From Candidatus Krumholzibacteriota bacterium (GTDB lineage: Bacteria > Krumholzibacteriota > Krumholzibacteriia > Krumholzibacteriales > Krumholzibacteriaceae), in contig JAFGBF010000008.1 of the NCBI GenBank assembly GCA_016933255.1, forward strand, positions 71,772 to 135,771: a DNA stretch of 64,000 bases, written 5' to 3'. The translations under genes were made by a program, and so were the position numbers. Positions within the stretch are counted from its first letter, which is position 1. Each line of letters starts with the position of its first letter. This document shows positions 35,486 to 44,288 of this stretch, piece by piece. The notes beneath the pieces were generated by a model, which was given only the letters and a program-made list of their open reading frames with translations, made no database searches and was not told the DNA's origin.

Positions 35486-35767
35486 ATGTTCGTGGCATGC
35501 CTGACAATCCAGTTCCACTTGCCGGGTTGCACTTCCCTCAAGGAAAAGAGATTTGTACTGAAGAGTCTGAGGGACAGGCTTCGTAACAGGTTCAATGTAG
35601 CATTGTGCGAGACAGATTATCAGGATAAATGGCAGCGGAGCGAGATCGCTATCGTGTCTGTCGCCGGTTCCAGAAGAGGCATCGACAAAACGATGCAGTC
35701 GATAATCGCATTTGTCGAAAAAGAAAAAAGAGCCGTTATGATCGAGATCGAAAAGGAAATATTCTGA
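35486..35767 (+). CDS. DUF503 (YlxP-like) protein
   Basis: A 93-residue protein of the DUF503 family, small cytosolic proteins in the infB-rbfA operon of many bacteria, thought to be linked to ribosome assembly or decay but without a proven role. The pattern FHLPGCTSLKEKRFVLKSLRDR at the start, FNVALCETDYQDKWQRSEIAI in the middle and a final IEIEKEIF matches. Fifteen bases separate it from infB and 15 from rbfA. Confidence 0.88.
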   Translation: MFVACLTIQFHLPGCTSLKEKRFVLKSLRDRLRNRFNVALCETDYQDKWQRSEIAIVSVAGSRRGIDKTMQSIIAFVEKEKRAVMIEIEKEIF

Positions 35768-35782
35768 TTACGGAGTACCGGG

Positions 35783-36187
35783 ATGAATAACAAATACAAA
35801 GGAAGAGTCGAGGAGACGATTCATCAGCTTGTCGCCGAGTTGATCGTAAGGAGGGTCAAGGATCCGAGAGTGGAGAATGTCTCTATCATAAGAGTAAGCG
35901 TATCCGGCGATTATTCGGTCGCGAAACTATACTACAATATCATCGGTGGAAGTGACGACCTCGAGGATGTTGAATCCGGGCTGAAAAGCGCGAGAGGCTA
36001 TATAAGGAACAAGATCAAAAAACATCTGCGGCTGCGCGTAATACCGGAGCTTGTCTTTATCTATGACTCATCCCTCGATAAAGCTATGGCTCTTGAGGAG
36101 ATCATTGAGGGAATACACGAAGAAGAACCGGTAAAAGAAGACGATTCAGCCGAAAATGATCCTGAAGAGGAGATGGAAAATGGCTAA
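35783..36187 (+). CDS. rbfA: Ribosome-binding factor A
   Basis: Needed for late 30S maturation and cold adaptation. 134 residues: a KH-like fold with VEETIHQLVAELIVRRVKDPRV near the start and VIPELVFIYDSSLDKAMALEEII near the end, which are the family's typical strand-helix pieces. An acidic tail rich in Glu (about 112-134) is an addition. The stop overlaps the start of the next gene by eight bases. Confidence 0.94.
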   Translation: MNNKYKGRVEETIHQLVAELIVRRVKDPRVENVSIIRVSVSGDYSVAKLYYNIIGGSDDLEDVESGLKSARGYIRNKIKKHLRLRVIPELVFIYDSSLDKAMALEEIIEGIHEEEPVKEDDSAENDPEEEMENG

Positions 36188-37160
36188 AGAACCTTTTGTA
36201 TCTCATTTTGAAAAAGTGATCGATCTTGTCGACAGGCATGAGAGGTTCCTGATAATAGGCCATGTAGACCCGGACGGCGACTGTATAGGATCTATGCTTT
36301 CTCTGGCGCTTTTTCTCGGGGCTCGTGGGCTGGAGGCTGCCTGTTTCGCGCCGGGCGACAGATCAGACCTGTTCAGCAAATTGCCTGGAGCGCAGACGAT
36401 CTGTTCACTTGACGAAGTATCGAAATTCGATCATGAGGTGATATTTGCCGTTGATCTTCCGACTGTCGAGCGGTCGGAAGGCCTCTTGAAACCCGGTTCG
36501 GATATACCGATAGTAAATATTGACCATCATCCTTCAAATCACAGATTCGGAACGATCAATATTGTGGATGAATATGCGGCGGCGACGACGATGCTGATAT
36601 TCAGGTTTCTTTCGGCGATGGCAGAAGATGAGATCACTCCCGATATCGCAACGTGCCTTTATCTCGGGATTCTCATGGATACCGGAGGGTTCAGATTTCA
36701 GAATACCGATGCTGAGACGATGCGCGCTGCAGGAAGATTGATCGAACTCGGGGCGGATTCCTACACGCTTACGCATGATTTTATCTATATGCGAAAATAT
36801 ACTACTCTGAAGCTGCTCGCTCCTGTCCTTGAATCTCTTGAACTATACGATGGCGGGAGAATCGCTATCATGAAGATAACAAACGAGATGCTCGAAAAAA
36901 CAGGCGCGACTTTCGAAGATTCTGAAGGTTTTGTAGACTATGGAGCAGCGATAGACGATGTAGAGCTGGTAGCTCTTCTGAGAGAAATATCCCAGGACAG
37001 GACACGAGTCAGCCTGCGGTCCCGTGACGACCATGATGTCGCTTCGCTGGCCTGCAGATTCGGTGGAGGAGGCCACAAAAAAGCTGCCGGCCTCACTATA
37101 GATTCGAGTATCTCTGTTGCCGAAGAGAAGATTCTTTCAGGCCTCAGGAGCCTTCTCTGA
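36180..37160 (+). CDS. nrnA: DHH/DHHA1 phosphoesterase (NrnA-type oligoribonuclease)
   Basis: Degrades short oligoribonucleotides and may also dephosphorylate pAp. With the ATG at 36180 it has 326 residues. DHH-domain metal motifs: GHVDPDGDCIGS (about 27-38), AVDLPTVERSEG, NIDHHPSNHRFG and a DTGGFRFQNT block; the C-terminal DHHA1 motif GGGGHKKAAGLTI closes it. An upstream ATG at 36156 lies inside rbfA; the chosen ATG has GAGGAG ahead and overlaps the rbfA stop. The bacterial NrnA group is defined by position next to rbfA/truB as well as by motifs. Confidence 0.92.
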   Translation: MAKEPFVSHFEKVIDLVDRHERFLIIGHVDPDGDCIGSMLSLALFLGARGLEAACFAPGDRSDLFSKLPGAQTICSLDEVSKFDHEVIFAVDLPTVERSEGLLKPGSDIPIVNIDHHPSNHRFGTINIVDEYAAATTMLIFRFLSAMAEDEITPDIATCLYLGILMDTGGFRFQNTDAETMRAAGRLIELGADSYTLTHDFIYMRKYTTLKLLAPVLESLELYDGGRIAIMKITNEMLEKTGATFEDSEGFVDYGAAIDDVELVALLREISQDRTRVSLRSRDDHDVASLACRFGGGGHKKAAGLTIDSSISVAEEKILSGLRSLL

Positions 37161-37206
37161 AAATCTGACTGCCGTTGATCAATGATAGCATACGGAGAAA
37201 ACAAAG

Positions 37207-38109
37207 ATGGCTAATGATCTTGAAAACCTCGTAATACCGGTCAACAAGTCGGCAGGACTCTCGACATATGATGTCATAAGGCGTTTCAAGAAGAGATCAA
37301 AGCCGGTGAAGGTAGGCCACTCGGGTACTCTTGACCCCGCGGCCACAGGACTTGTTCTTCTGCTGACCGGGACGGCCACAAAACTTTCCAGCTATCTTAT
37401 GGATCTGCCCAAGCGCTATATCGCGGATATAATACTCGGAAAATCGACCGATACCCAGGACAGCGAGGGGAAAGTCCTGAGAACAGAGAAAGTCGACCAC
37501 ATAACCAGAGGACAGATCGAGTCCGTGTTAAAGCAGTTTATCGGCAAACGAATGCAGGTCCCGCCGATGTATTCCGCTTTGAAACACGGAGGAACACCTC
37601 TATATAGATACGCCCGCCAGGGCAAGGAGATAGAGCGGTCTCCGAGAGAAGTGGATATTTACGAGATAAAAATGACGGAATGCAACCTGCCGCAATTCAG
37701 TGTGGAAGTCTGTTGTTCGAGGGGGATGTATGTCAGAACCCTTGCAGAAGAGATAGGAGATGCCCTCTCCGTCCCCGCTCACCTTTCAGGCCTTGTTCGA
37801 ACGGAAATAGGACATTTCAATATTGAGTCGTCAGTTTCCGACGACAGATTCGGGGAAATCGAGAAGATGGTCAAGTCAGGGTATTCGCTCTCCGAGGCTC
37901 TGCAGCACCTGCCTGCCGTTAAACTGACCGGGCAGCAGGAAAGAGACCTGCAGAACGGCATCCCGCCCGGGATCGATCAGGATCTTCCCGAGGAGGGAAC
38001 CCTCCTAAGGCTGGTTCGCGATGACGGCCGGCTGGGAGCCATCGCTGAGGTCGGCCCATCCGGACAGATCCTGCTGAAGAAGGTATTTCCCCTTGATGAC
38101 AGGGTATGA
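37207..38109 (+). CDS. truB: tRNA pseudouridine(55) synthase
   Basis: Makes pseudouridine at position 55 in the T-loop of tRNAs. 300 residues. The catalytic Asp43 is in GHSGTLDPAATGLVLL; other family motifs are KRYIADIILGKSTDTQDSEG, QVPPMYSALKHGG, CSRGMYVRTLAEEIG and the C-terminal PUA-like segment. Both N- and C-terminal parts are complete. It is 46 bases after nrnA and 24 before ribF. Confidence 0.97.
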   Translation: MANDLENLVIPVNKSAGLSTYDVIRRFKKRSKPVKVGHSGTLDPAATGLVLLLTGTATKLSSYLMDLPKRYIADIILGKSTDTQDSEGKVLRTEKVDHITRGQIESVLKQFIGKRMQVPPMYSALKHGGTPLYRYARQGKEIERSPREVDIYEIKMTECNLPQFSVEVCCSRGMYVRTLAEEIGDALSVPAHLSGLVRTEIGHFNIESSVSDDRFGEIEKMVKSGYSLSEALQHLPAVKLTGQQERDLQNGIPPGIDQDLPEEGTLLRLVRDDGRLGAIAEVGPSGQILLKKVFPLDDRV

Positions 38110-38133
38110 GGAGAGGTGCGCGGAGAAAAGACC

Positions 38134-39093
38134 ATGACCGAAATAATCAGATCAGATGACCTGCTTGACCTCAAGGTCGATGAGTCTGCCGTGACAGTAG
38201 GAGTATTTGACGGGGTACATGTCGGGCACCGAAAGGTCATAGCCAGTCTCCTGGAAGAAGCAGAAAAACTGGCTTCCGGCAGGTCGGTCCTGTTGACATT
38301 CGATCCTCACCCGTTAAGCGTGACCCACCCCGATAGAAGCCCCGAACTGTTGACTACAGTCGATGAGAAGATATCTCTGCTCAAACATCTTGGTGTGGAT
38401 ATCATCGTTATTGAAAGATTCGATGAGAAACTGGCAGGAATCGATTACAGGGAATTTATCTCGAACCGGCTTATCTCAAGGCTCGGGATGAGGCATATTG
38501 TAGTCGGGTATGATTTTCATCTGGGCAGAGACAGAAAAGGAGATCAGCAGCACCTCTCGGAGGAGGGGAAAAAGTCCGGTTTCGGAGTGACTGTTGTCCC
38601 TCCTGTAGTCGTAGACGGTATAGCCGTGTCGAGCACGAGAATAAGACAGAATGTAAAGGACAGAAAACTGCATGACGCAGCAAGATTCCTGACGAGGCGG
38701 TACTTTTTCGATGCCGATGTAGTCCACGGTTCAGGTATAGGGAGGAAGATCGATTTTCCCACTGCGAACGCGGAAATAACTCACAGGGAAAAACTTGTGC
38801 CTCCGACCGGAGTGTATGCCGTCAGGGTCGAAGTAGGGGAGAGGATCTGTGACGGTATGATGAATATCGGTTCCGCTCCTACCGTTCATCAGGAAGGCAA
38901 GAACAGGATCGAAGTCCACCTTTTTGATTTTTCTGGAGATCTCTATGGAAGCAGGCTGCGCATAAATCTACTTGAATACCTGAGAGAGGAAAAAGAGTTC
39001 GCCAGCCGGGAGGAACTGCAGTCCCAACTGGGAAGAGACCGGGAAAAAGTCCGCCAGATTCTAGAAAAGGATGTTGACATTCAGGATCAGTAG
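38134..39093 (+). CDS. ribF: Bifunctional riboflavin kinase/FAD synthetase
   Basis: Makes FMN then FAD from riboflavin and ATP. With the ATG at 38134 (GGAG eight bases ahead) it has 319 residues. The N-terminal FAD-synthetase domain has VTVGVFDGVHVGHRKVI and VGYDFHLGRDRKGD; the C-terminal kinase domain has GSGIGRKIDFPTANAEI and GVYAVRVEVG. SSTRIRQNVKDRKLHDAARFL is the link between the two. The truB-ribF-rpsO order is common. Confidence 0.97.
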   Translation: MTEIIRSDDLLDLKVDESAVTVGVFDGVHVGHRKVIASLLEEAEKLASGRSVLLTFDPHPLSVTHPDRSPELLTTVDEKISLLKHLGVDIIVIERFDEKLAGIDYREFISNRLISRLGMRHIVVGYDFHLGRDRKGDQQHLSEEGKKSGFGVTVVPPVVVDGIAVSSTRIRQNVKDRKLHDAARFLTRRYFFDADVVHGSGIGRKIDFPTANAEITHREKLVPPTGVYAVRVEVGERICDGMMNIGSAPTVHQEGKNRIEVHLFDFSGDLYGSRLRINLLEYLREEKEFASREELQSQLGRDREKVRQILEKDVDIQDQ

Positions 39094-39120
39094 TGTATGT
39101 TTGTAAATTGCGTACTAACT

Positions 39121-39197
39121 GGCAGGCAGTTATCAGGCGGATGGGGTGTGTTGCCCTTTCTGCTGCCATCGTGTTTTCAACACGGATGATAAGGAGG
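39121..39197 (+). promoter_or_regulatory. Structured rpsO leader, candidate S15 autoregulatory site
   Basis: Upstream of rpsO, CGTGTT (39170-39175), a TTC loop and AACACG (39179-39184) form a 6-bp hairpin ending seven bases before the AAGGAGG. GGCAG (39121-39125) can pair with CTGCC, and a GGG/CCC pair lies between. In several bacteria ribosomal protein S15 represses its own mRNA through a hairpin or pseudoknot of this kind next to the ribosome-binding site; the match here is by position and shape only. Confidence 0.45.
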
Positions 39198-39205
39198 TAG
39201 CTACG

Positions 39206-39475
39206 ATGGCGCTGCAAAAGAATGAGAAAAAAGAGGTAATCAGCAAGTTCAGGCTGCATGATCTGGATTCGGGGTCTCCCGAAGTCCAGATCGCGCTTCT
39301 CACCGAACGCATCAATATTCTTACCGATCATTTCAAGATCCATAAGAAAGATTTTGCTTCAAGGCGTGGATTGCTCAAGATGGTCGGCAGGCGCCGTAAG
39401 CTCCTCGATTACCTGAAAAAGAACAGGATTGAAAAATACCGCAGCCTTATTAAGGAGCTTAATCTCCGCAAGTAG
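39206..39475 (+). CDS. rpsO: 30S ribosomal protein S15
   Basis: Primary binder of 16S rRNA helices 20-22 and bridge to the 50S. The ATG at 39206, after a strong AAGGAGG, gives 89 residues, the standard length. [20 protein letters not shown] and [25 protein letters not shown] are the conserved S15 blocks. An upstream start at 39146 would add a Cys-rich stretch without homology. pnp follows, as in most bacteria. Confidence 0.98.
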   Translation: MALQKNEKKEVISKFRLHDLDSGSPEVQIALLTERINILTDHFKIHKKDFASRRGLLKMVGRRRKLLDYLKKNRIEKYRSLIKELNLRK

Positions 39476-39557
39476 CCTGTTGCCCTTGTTGAGCTATTCT
39501 ATCGGGGGTTGTTGGCGGGGTGTGGTTATTTGAGAGCGGATGGAGGATTTGAAGAAA

Positions 39558-41630
39558 ATGATAAAAAAGAAGATAAGCCTTGACGGGAGCGAGTTTTTCT
39601 TCGAGACAGGCAGGATCGCCAGACAAGCTGACGGATCGGTGCTTATCGGGGAAGAAGGTACTACCGTCCTGGTGACCGCAGTCGCTTCAAAAGGGGCTGA
39701 GAGTGATAGAGGATTTTTCCCGCTGTTTGTGGAGTACAGGGAGAAGTTTTACGCCGCAGGTAAGATCCCCGGGGGATTTTTTAAACGCGAGGGCCGTCCC
39801 AGTGAAAGGGAGACTCTGAGCTGCCGCCTTATCGACAGGCCGATCAGGCCTCTTTTCCCGGAGGGTTTTAATTTTGAGGTGCAGGTAGCGGCGACTGTCC
39901 TGAGCAGCGATCAGGAGCGTCAGGCGGATGTACTCGGTATTACCGGTGCGTCACTTGCGCTTAACCTTTCTGATATTCCCTTTGACGGGATCATCAGCGG
40001 GGTCCGCATTGGAATGAAAGATGGCGAATTTATCATGAATCCGACCTTTGAAGAGGTCGAGACCGGCAAGTTCGAATTGGTAATAGCCGGGTCCGATGAT
40101 GCCATCATCATGGTCGAGGGCGGAGCGGATCAGGTCTCGGAAGAAAAGATAATGGAGGCTCTGGATTTCGGGCATGCCAGGATCAGGGATCTTAACGCTT
40201 TTCAAAGAGAGTTCCTCGCTGAGTGCGAGATTCCGGCTAAAAGGGAATTTGCCGGCAAACAGGTCGATGCAGAGCTTAAAAAAAAGCTTATCGCCGAATA
40301 TACTTCCGAGACTGACAAGAGGTGCAGGATAAGCGGAAAACACAACAGAGGAAATGCTCTCCAGCAGTTATCTGATGAAGCTGTCTCCAAATATGAAGAA
40401 GAGTATCCGGACTCGACCGGGGATATCCTGCAGATAATGCACGATATCGAACGCGGCGTCGTAAGGAAGATGATACTGGATGAAAAGGTCAGGACAGACG
40501 GCCGAAAATATGATGAGGTAAGAGAGATAACATGTGAAATAAGTGTTCTCCCCCGTACCCACGGCAGTGCCCTCTTTACTAGGGGTGAGACTCAGAGTCT
40601 CGTTGTCACAACGCTTGGAACATCCCAGGACGAACAGCGTATCGATGCCCTGGACGGCGAATCATGGAAAAAGTATATGTTTCACTACAATTTCCCTCCA
40701 TACAGCGTAGGCGAGGTGGGTTTTTTCCGAGGCGCTGGACGCAGGGAGATCGGCCACGGAGCTCTTGCTGAAAGGGCTATCAGGCCTGTTATGCCTGAAG
40801 AAGAAGATTTTCCATACACTGTCAGGATAGTCTCCGATATCATGGAATCCAACGGTTCAAGCTCGATGGCTTCGGTCTGCGGAGGCAGTCTTTCGCTCAT
40901 GGACGCGGGTGTCCCTGTCAAGAAACCTGTAGCAGGCGTTGCGATGGGTATGATCCTGGAGGGAGACAAGTACGCTATCCTGACCGACATTCTCGGCCTT
41001 GAAGACCATCTGGGTGATATGGATTTCAAGGTTACCGGTACGGATGAAGGTATTACCGGATTCCAGATGGATGTCAAGATATCAGGCATATCACGGGATA
41101 TCATGGAGAAGGCTCTCGGGCAGGCCAAAGAGGCAAGGCTGAAGATACTTGATATTATGGGAGCTGTCATCTCTGAGGCGAGAAAAGAGATATCTCCGTA
41201 TGCTCCGAAGATCGTCCAGATAAAGATCCCGGTCGACAAGATAAGAGAGATCATCGGCCCGGGGGGAAAGATGATCAGGCATATCCAGGATACATCCGGA
41301 GCAAAGATAGATATCGATGATGATGGGACGATCTCCATTTCAGCGGTGGATCAGGCAGCAGGGGACAAGGCCCTGGAAATGATCGACCAGATAACAGCTG
41401 AAGCTGAGCTGGATAAGGTATACAAAGGAATAGTAAAAAGCATCGTCACTTTCGGTGCCTTTGTCGAGATACTTCCGGGCAAAGACGGCCTTCTGCATAT
41501 ATCCGAGATAGATAACAAAAGGATAAACAATGTGGAGGATGTGCTCAGCCTTGGACAGGAACTCGAAGTAAAAGTCATCGGGATAGACAGAGAGGGAAAG
41601 ATACGGTTAAGCCGTAAGGTCCTTCTTTGA
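39558..41630 (+). CDS. pnp: Polyribonucleotide nucleotidyltransferase
   Basis: 3'-5' phosphorolytic RNase and tailing enzyme. The ATG at 39558 has GGAGG 11 bases ahead and gives 690 residues; an in-frame ATG at 39540 would add six residues. Two RNase PH domains are seen (FYAAGKIPGGFFKREGRPSE and RTHGSALFTRGETQSL), then a KH domain (IREIIGPGGKMIRHIQDTSG) and an S1 domain (YKGIVKSIVTFGAFVEILPG). All parts are complete. It is 82 bases after rpsO. Confidence 0.97.
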   Translation: MIKKKISLDGSEFFFETGRIARQADGSVLIGEEGTTVLVTAVASKGAESDRGFFPLFVEYREKFYAAGKIPGGFFKREGRPSERETLSCRLIDRPIRPLFPEGFNFEVQVAATVLSSDQERQADVLGITGASLALNLSDIPFDGIISGVRIGMKDGEFIMNPTFEEVETGKFELVIAGSDDAIIMVEGGADQVSEEKIMEALDFGHARIRDLNAFQREFLAECEIPAKREFAGKQVDAELKKKLIAEYTSETDKRCRISGKHNRGNALQQLSDEAVSKYEEEYPDSTGDILQIMHDIERGVVRKMILDEKVRTDGRKYDEVREITCEISVLPRTHGSALFTRGETQSLVVTTLGTSQDEQRIDALDGESWKKYMFHYNFPPYSVGEVGFFRGAGRREIGHGALAERAIRPVMPEEEDFPYTVRIVSDIMESNGSSSMASVCGGSLSLMDAGVPVKKPVAGVAMGMILEGDKYAILTDILGLEDHLGDMDFKVTGTDEGITGFQMDVKISGISRDIMEKALGQAKEARLKILDIMGAVISEARKEISPYAPKIVQIKIPVDKIREIIGPGGKMIRHIQDTSGAKIDIDDDGTISISAVDQAAGDKALEMIDQITAEAELDKVYKGIVKSIVTFGAFVEILPGKDGLLHISEIDNKRINNVEDVLSLGQELEVKVIGIDREGKIRLSRKVLL

Positions 41631-41639
41631 TGATATCTT

Positions 41640-42914
41640 ATGCTTAAACTGCCCCGGCCACGTAGAATCATTCTAGAGTCTGGCGCCAGGCTGCTTTACC
41701 AGTGTAATCCTGTGTCTTCTGCGGTCGCTTTCGGCGTGTGGATCACCAGAGGTTCGAGAGATGAAAAACCCTCTGACAGGGGGTTTTCTCATTTTCTTGA
41801 GCATATGGTCTTCAGGGGAACCAGGAAAAGATCAGCTCTCGAGATAGCTTTCGATCTTGAGTCGGTCGGCGGGCAGTGGGACGCTTTTACAAGCAAAGAG
41901 GTGACATGCTATCACGGGAAGGTCCTTGAGGAGCATTTTGAGAGACTTGCTGATATCTTTGCTGATATAACGCTGGCTCCCTCTGTTCCATCTGAATCGT
42001 TTGCCACGGAGAAAAATATAATTCAGGAGGAGATCAGGTCTGTAGCTGACTCTCCGGAAGAAAGTACATACGAGCACTTTTTTCAGAATCTTTTTTACGA
42101 TAATCAACTTGGATATCCCGTTACCGGAAGCATCGATGATATTGCCGGTTCGACCAGGAGAAGACTTCTCGGGTTTCACCGCAGAACATATAACGCTGAG
42201 AACGCGGTTCTTGGATTCGTTGGAAATATTCCTCTGAAAAAAGTAGTCTCCATACTGAACCGGAAGTTCGCATTTTCACCGGGGAAGGATACTGGTGAAA
42301 AGAAATTCACCCGATACTCGGGGAAACGGTCAGTATCGGTAAAACGGCCCGACCTGTCTCAATCACACCTCTGCGCCGGTGTCAGGGTCGTCTCGGCTTC
42401 CGAGCGGGAAAGATATCCGCTTCATGTACTTTCAAACATATTCGGCGGAGGGGTTTCCTCGAGGATATTCCAGTCCCTGAGGGAGGAATCAGGGCTTGCC
42501 TATTCTGTCTTCTCAAGTGTCAATTTCTGGAAGGATACGGGAGCTTTTTCCACTTTCTTCTCGGTCGATCCGAAAAATCTTCCCCGCGGCGTCGATCTTT
42601 ACAGGTCGGAGATTGAAAAACTAAAAACCGGCGGTATCAGAAAAGAAGAGCTGGAAAGCTCCGTCGCCCAGCTCAAGGGATCGGTCATTTTCGGCGCAGA
42701 AAACATAGACAGCCGTCTGTTCAGGCTTTTTCACAATTACTTCTACTATGACAGATATATTTCTCTTCCGGTCCTGATAAAGAATATTGAAAAGGTCGGT
42801 ATAGATGACCTTATGCAGGTTGCGGAAAAATATCTTGACGATAAAGAGCACACGTATGTCACGATCGGACCGCGGAGCCTGAAGGGATTGACCAATAAGG
42901 CAGAGAGGAGATAA
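41640..42914 (+). CDS. M16-family zinc peptidase
   Basis: A 424-residue protein of the M16 family (processing-peptidase or PqqL/YmxG type). The inverted zinc motif HFLEH is at residues 51-55 (His51, Glu54, His55) and the distal Glu lies in NIIQEEIRSVADSPEE about 75 residues later. The second domain has FGGGVSSRIFQSLREESGLAYSV, with the Arg/Tyr pair typical of the family. No signal peptide. Location next to pnp and dut matches the Bacillus ymxG/mlpA neighbourhood, so it is probably the same gene group. Substrate unknown. Confidence 0.92.
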   Translation: MLKLPRPRRIILESGARLLYQCNPVSSAVAFGVWITRGSRDEKPSDRGFSHFLEHMVFRGTRKRSALEIAFDLESVGGQWDAFTSKEVTCYHGKVLEEHFERLADIFADITLAPSVPSESFATEKNIIQEEIRSVADSPEESTYEHFFQNLFYDNQLGYPVTGSIDDIAGSTRRRLLGFHRRTYNAENAVLGFVGNIPLKKVVSILNRKFAFSPGKDTGEKKFTRYSGKRSVSVKRPDLSQSHLCAGVRVVSASERERYPLHVLSNIFGGGVSSRIFQSLREESGLAYSVFSSVNFWKDTGAFSTFFSVDPKNLPRGVDLYRSEIEKLKTGGIRKEELESSVAQLKGSVIFGAENIDSRLFRLFHNYFYYDRYISLPVLIKNIEKVGIDDLMQVAEKYLDDKEHTYVTIGPRSLKGLTNKAERR

Positions 42915-42916
42915 GG

Positions 42917-43363
42917 TTGAAAGCTGATATTCGATATCTCCCCAATCATGAAGGATTGCCTGCGGTAAGCCGGATGACGCCGGGATCGAGCGGATTTGAT
43001 ATATGCGCTGCCTGCCGGGAAGAGACTGTCATACGGCCTGGAGAAGTAGCTGTCATACCTGCTGGATTCGAGTTGTCGGTCCCGGGCGGGTATGAAGCCC
43101 AGATACGTCCGAGGAGCGGACTCGCCCTGAAAAAGAAGATAGGGCTTCTCAACAGCCCCGGTACGATAGACAGTGATTACAGGGGAGAAGTAGGAGTGAT
43201 CCTCTTTAATTTCGGAAAAGAAGATTTTATCGTCCGCCGCGGCGCCAGGATAGCTCAGATCGTTTTCTGCCGGTTGCCCGAAGTAGAATTGACAGAAGTG
43301 GACAGTCTCGACGCGACAAGCCGCGGCCAGGGAGGTTTCGGGCACACCGGGCAGGGAGGATAG
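42917..43363 (+). CDS. dut: dUTP pyrophosphatase
   Basis: Hydrolyses dUTP to dUMP to keep uracil out of DNA. 148 residues, starting at TTG two bases after the M16 stop, with AGGAG ahead. The five motifs of the trimeric family are seen: SSGFDICA, QIRPRSGLALKKKIGLLNSPG (metal and base binding), GTIDSDYRGEVGVIL, RGARIAQIVF and the glycine-rich RGQGGFGHTG tail that closes on the active site. The next gene begins one base after the stop. Confidence 0.95.
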   Translation: MKADIRYLPNHEGLPAVSRMTPGSSGFDICAACREETVIRPGEVAVIPAGFELSVPGGYEAQIRPRSGLALKKKIGLLNSPGTIDSDYRGEVGVILFNFGKEDFIVRRGARIAQIVFCRLPEVELTEVDSLDATSRGQGGFGHTGQGG

Positions 43364-43364
43364 G

Positions 43365-44246
43365 ATGTTCTGGCTCTATGCTTTCCTCTTTCTTGTTATT
43401 CTACCCTTGATATCCTACATAGTCTGGAAACTGGTCTGGGGACCGGTTTCACCTTCCTTTCCAAAAGTCCTTGCCTATCACAAAGTCACCGGTTTTGAAT
43501 TCGGCGGCACATGGATGACCAAAAAAAGATTTATCTCTTCGCTCGACTACCTGCTCGACTCGGGGTTCTGTTTTATCACCGAGGATCTTTTTCTTGATAC
43601 TGTCTCCGGAAAAAGGATCGGAAGCGGCCGGGAGATCCTGATGACATTTGACGACGGTTACAGGATGATCATCGAAAGCGCCCTGCCTGCTCTCGAGGAA
43701 AGGAAGATCCCTGCACTGATATTTATGGTGACAGCATACGCGGGAAGAGAAAACAGATGGGAACTCCGGCTGCCTGGGAGAAGGTTCGGCCATATGGGAT
43801 GGGACGAAGTCAGGGATCTTTCAGCAAGAGGCTTTTCATTCGGATCGCATTCACGGACTCACTGCGACCTGACCAGGCTTGAGATCGGGGATCTCAGGTC
43901 CGAATTATATAAATCAAAGGAAGAGATTGAAAAAGCGATCAATAGTCCGGTCAGGACGGTCTCATATCCATTCGGAAGGAGTAACCTGTCGGTAAGGACG
44001 GAAGCCAGGGCAGCAGGTTATGAAGCAGCCTTCACCCTTTATCCCTCTGGAAAAAACAACAGGCTTGACCCTTTCGATCTTCGCCGCGAAGGAGTGTGGA
44101 TCATCGATACCTGCGGTTCGCTGGGTAACAAACTTGGGCAGGGAAAGCTATTCTGGGCCGAGGATCTTAAAGGAAGAGCTATAAACCGTGTTGCCGGGCT
44201 TACTCCTTTTTTCAAGGGAAAGTCTAGTCTTGATCTTCGTCTTTAA
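43365..44246 (+). CDS. Membrane-anchored polysaccharide deacetylase (CE4)
   Basis: A 293-residue protein with one N-terminal membrane helix (residues 2-20) and a NodB-fold CE4 domain. Motif 1 is TFDDGYR (catalytic Asp96 and metal Asp97), motif 2 SHSRTHCDL (metal His162 and His166), then a downstream VRTVSYPFGRSN that is motif 3. Target could be peptidoglycan, GlcNAc polymer or cell-wall glycan; not decided. Starts one base after dut, so probably co-transcribed. The end is followed by an inverted repeat shared with the convergent gene. Confidence 0.9.
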   Translation: MFWLYAFLFLVILPLISYIVWKLVWGPVSPSFPKVLAYHKVTGFEFGGTWMTKKRFISSLDYLLDSGFCFITEDLFLDTVSGKRIGSGREILMTFDDGYRMIIESALPALEERKIPALIFMVTAYAGRENRWELRLPGRRFGHMGWDEVRDLSARGFSFGSHSRTHCDLTRLEIGDLRSELYKSKEEIEKAINSPVRTVSYPFGRSNLSVRTEARAAGYEAAFTLYPSGKNNRLDPFDLRREGVWIIDTCGSLGNKLGQGKLFWAEDLKGRAINRVAGLTPFFKGKSSLDLRL

Positions 44247-44248
44247 AC

Positions 44249-44288
44249 GGAATGAGGGGCAGATGCTCGAAAGAAAACGGCTCATTCC
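44249..44288. terminator. Inverted repeat between convergent genes
   Basis: GGAATGAG (44249-44256) and CTCATTCC (44281-44288) are a perfect 8-base inverted repeat around a 24-base loop, starting two bases after the deacetylase stop and reaching into the last codons of the minus-strand gene. It may end transcription in both directions; no T-run is present, so this is a weak call. Confidence 0.4.
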
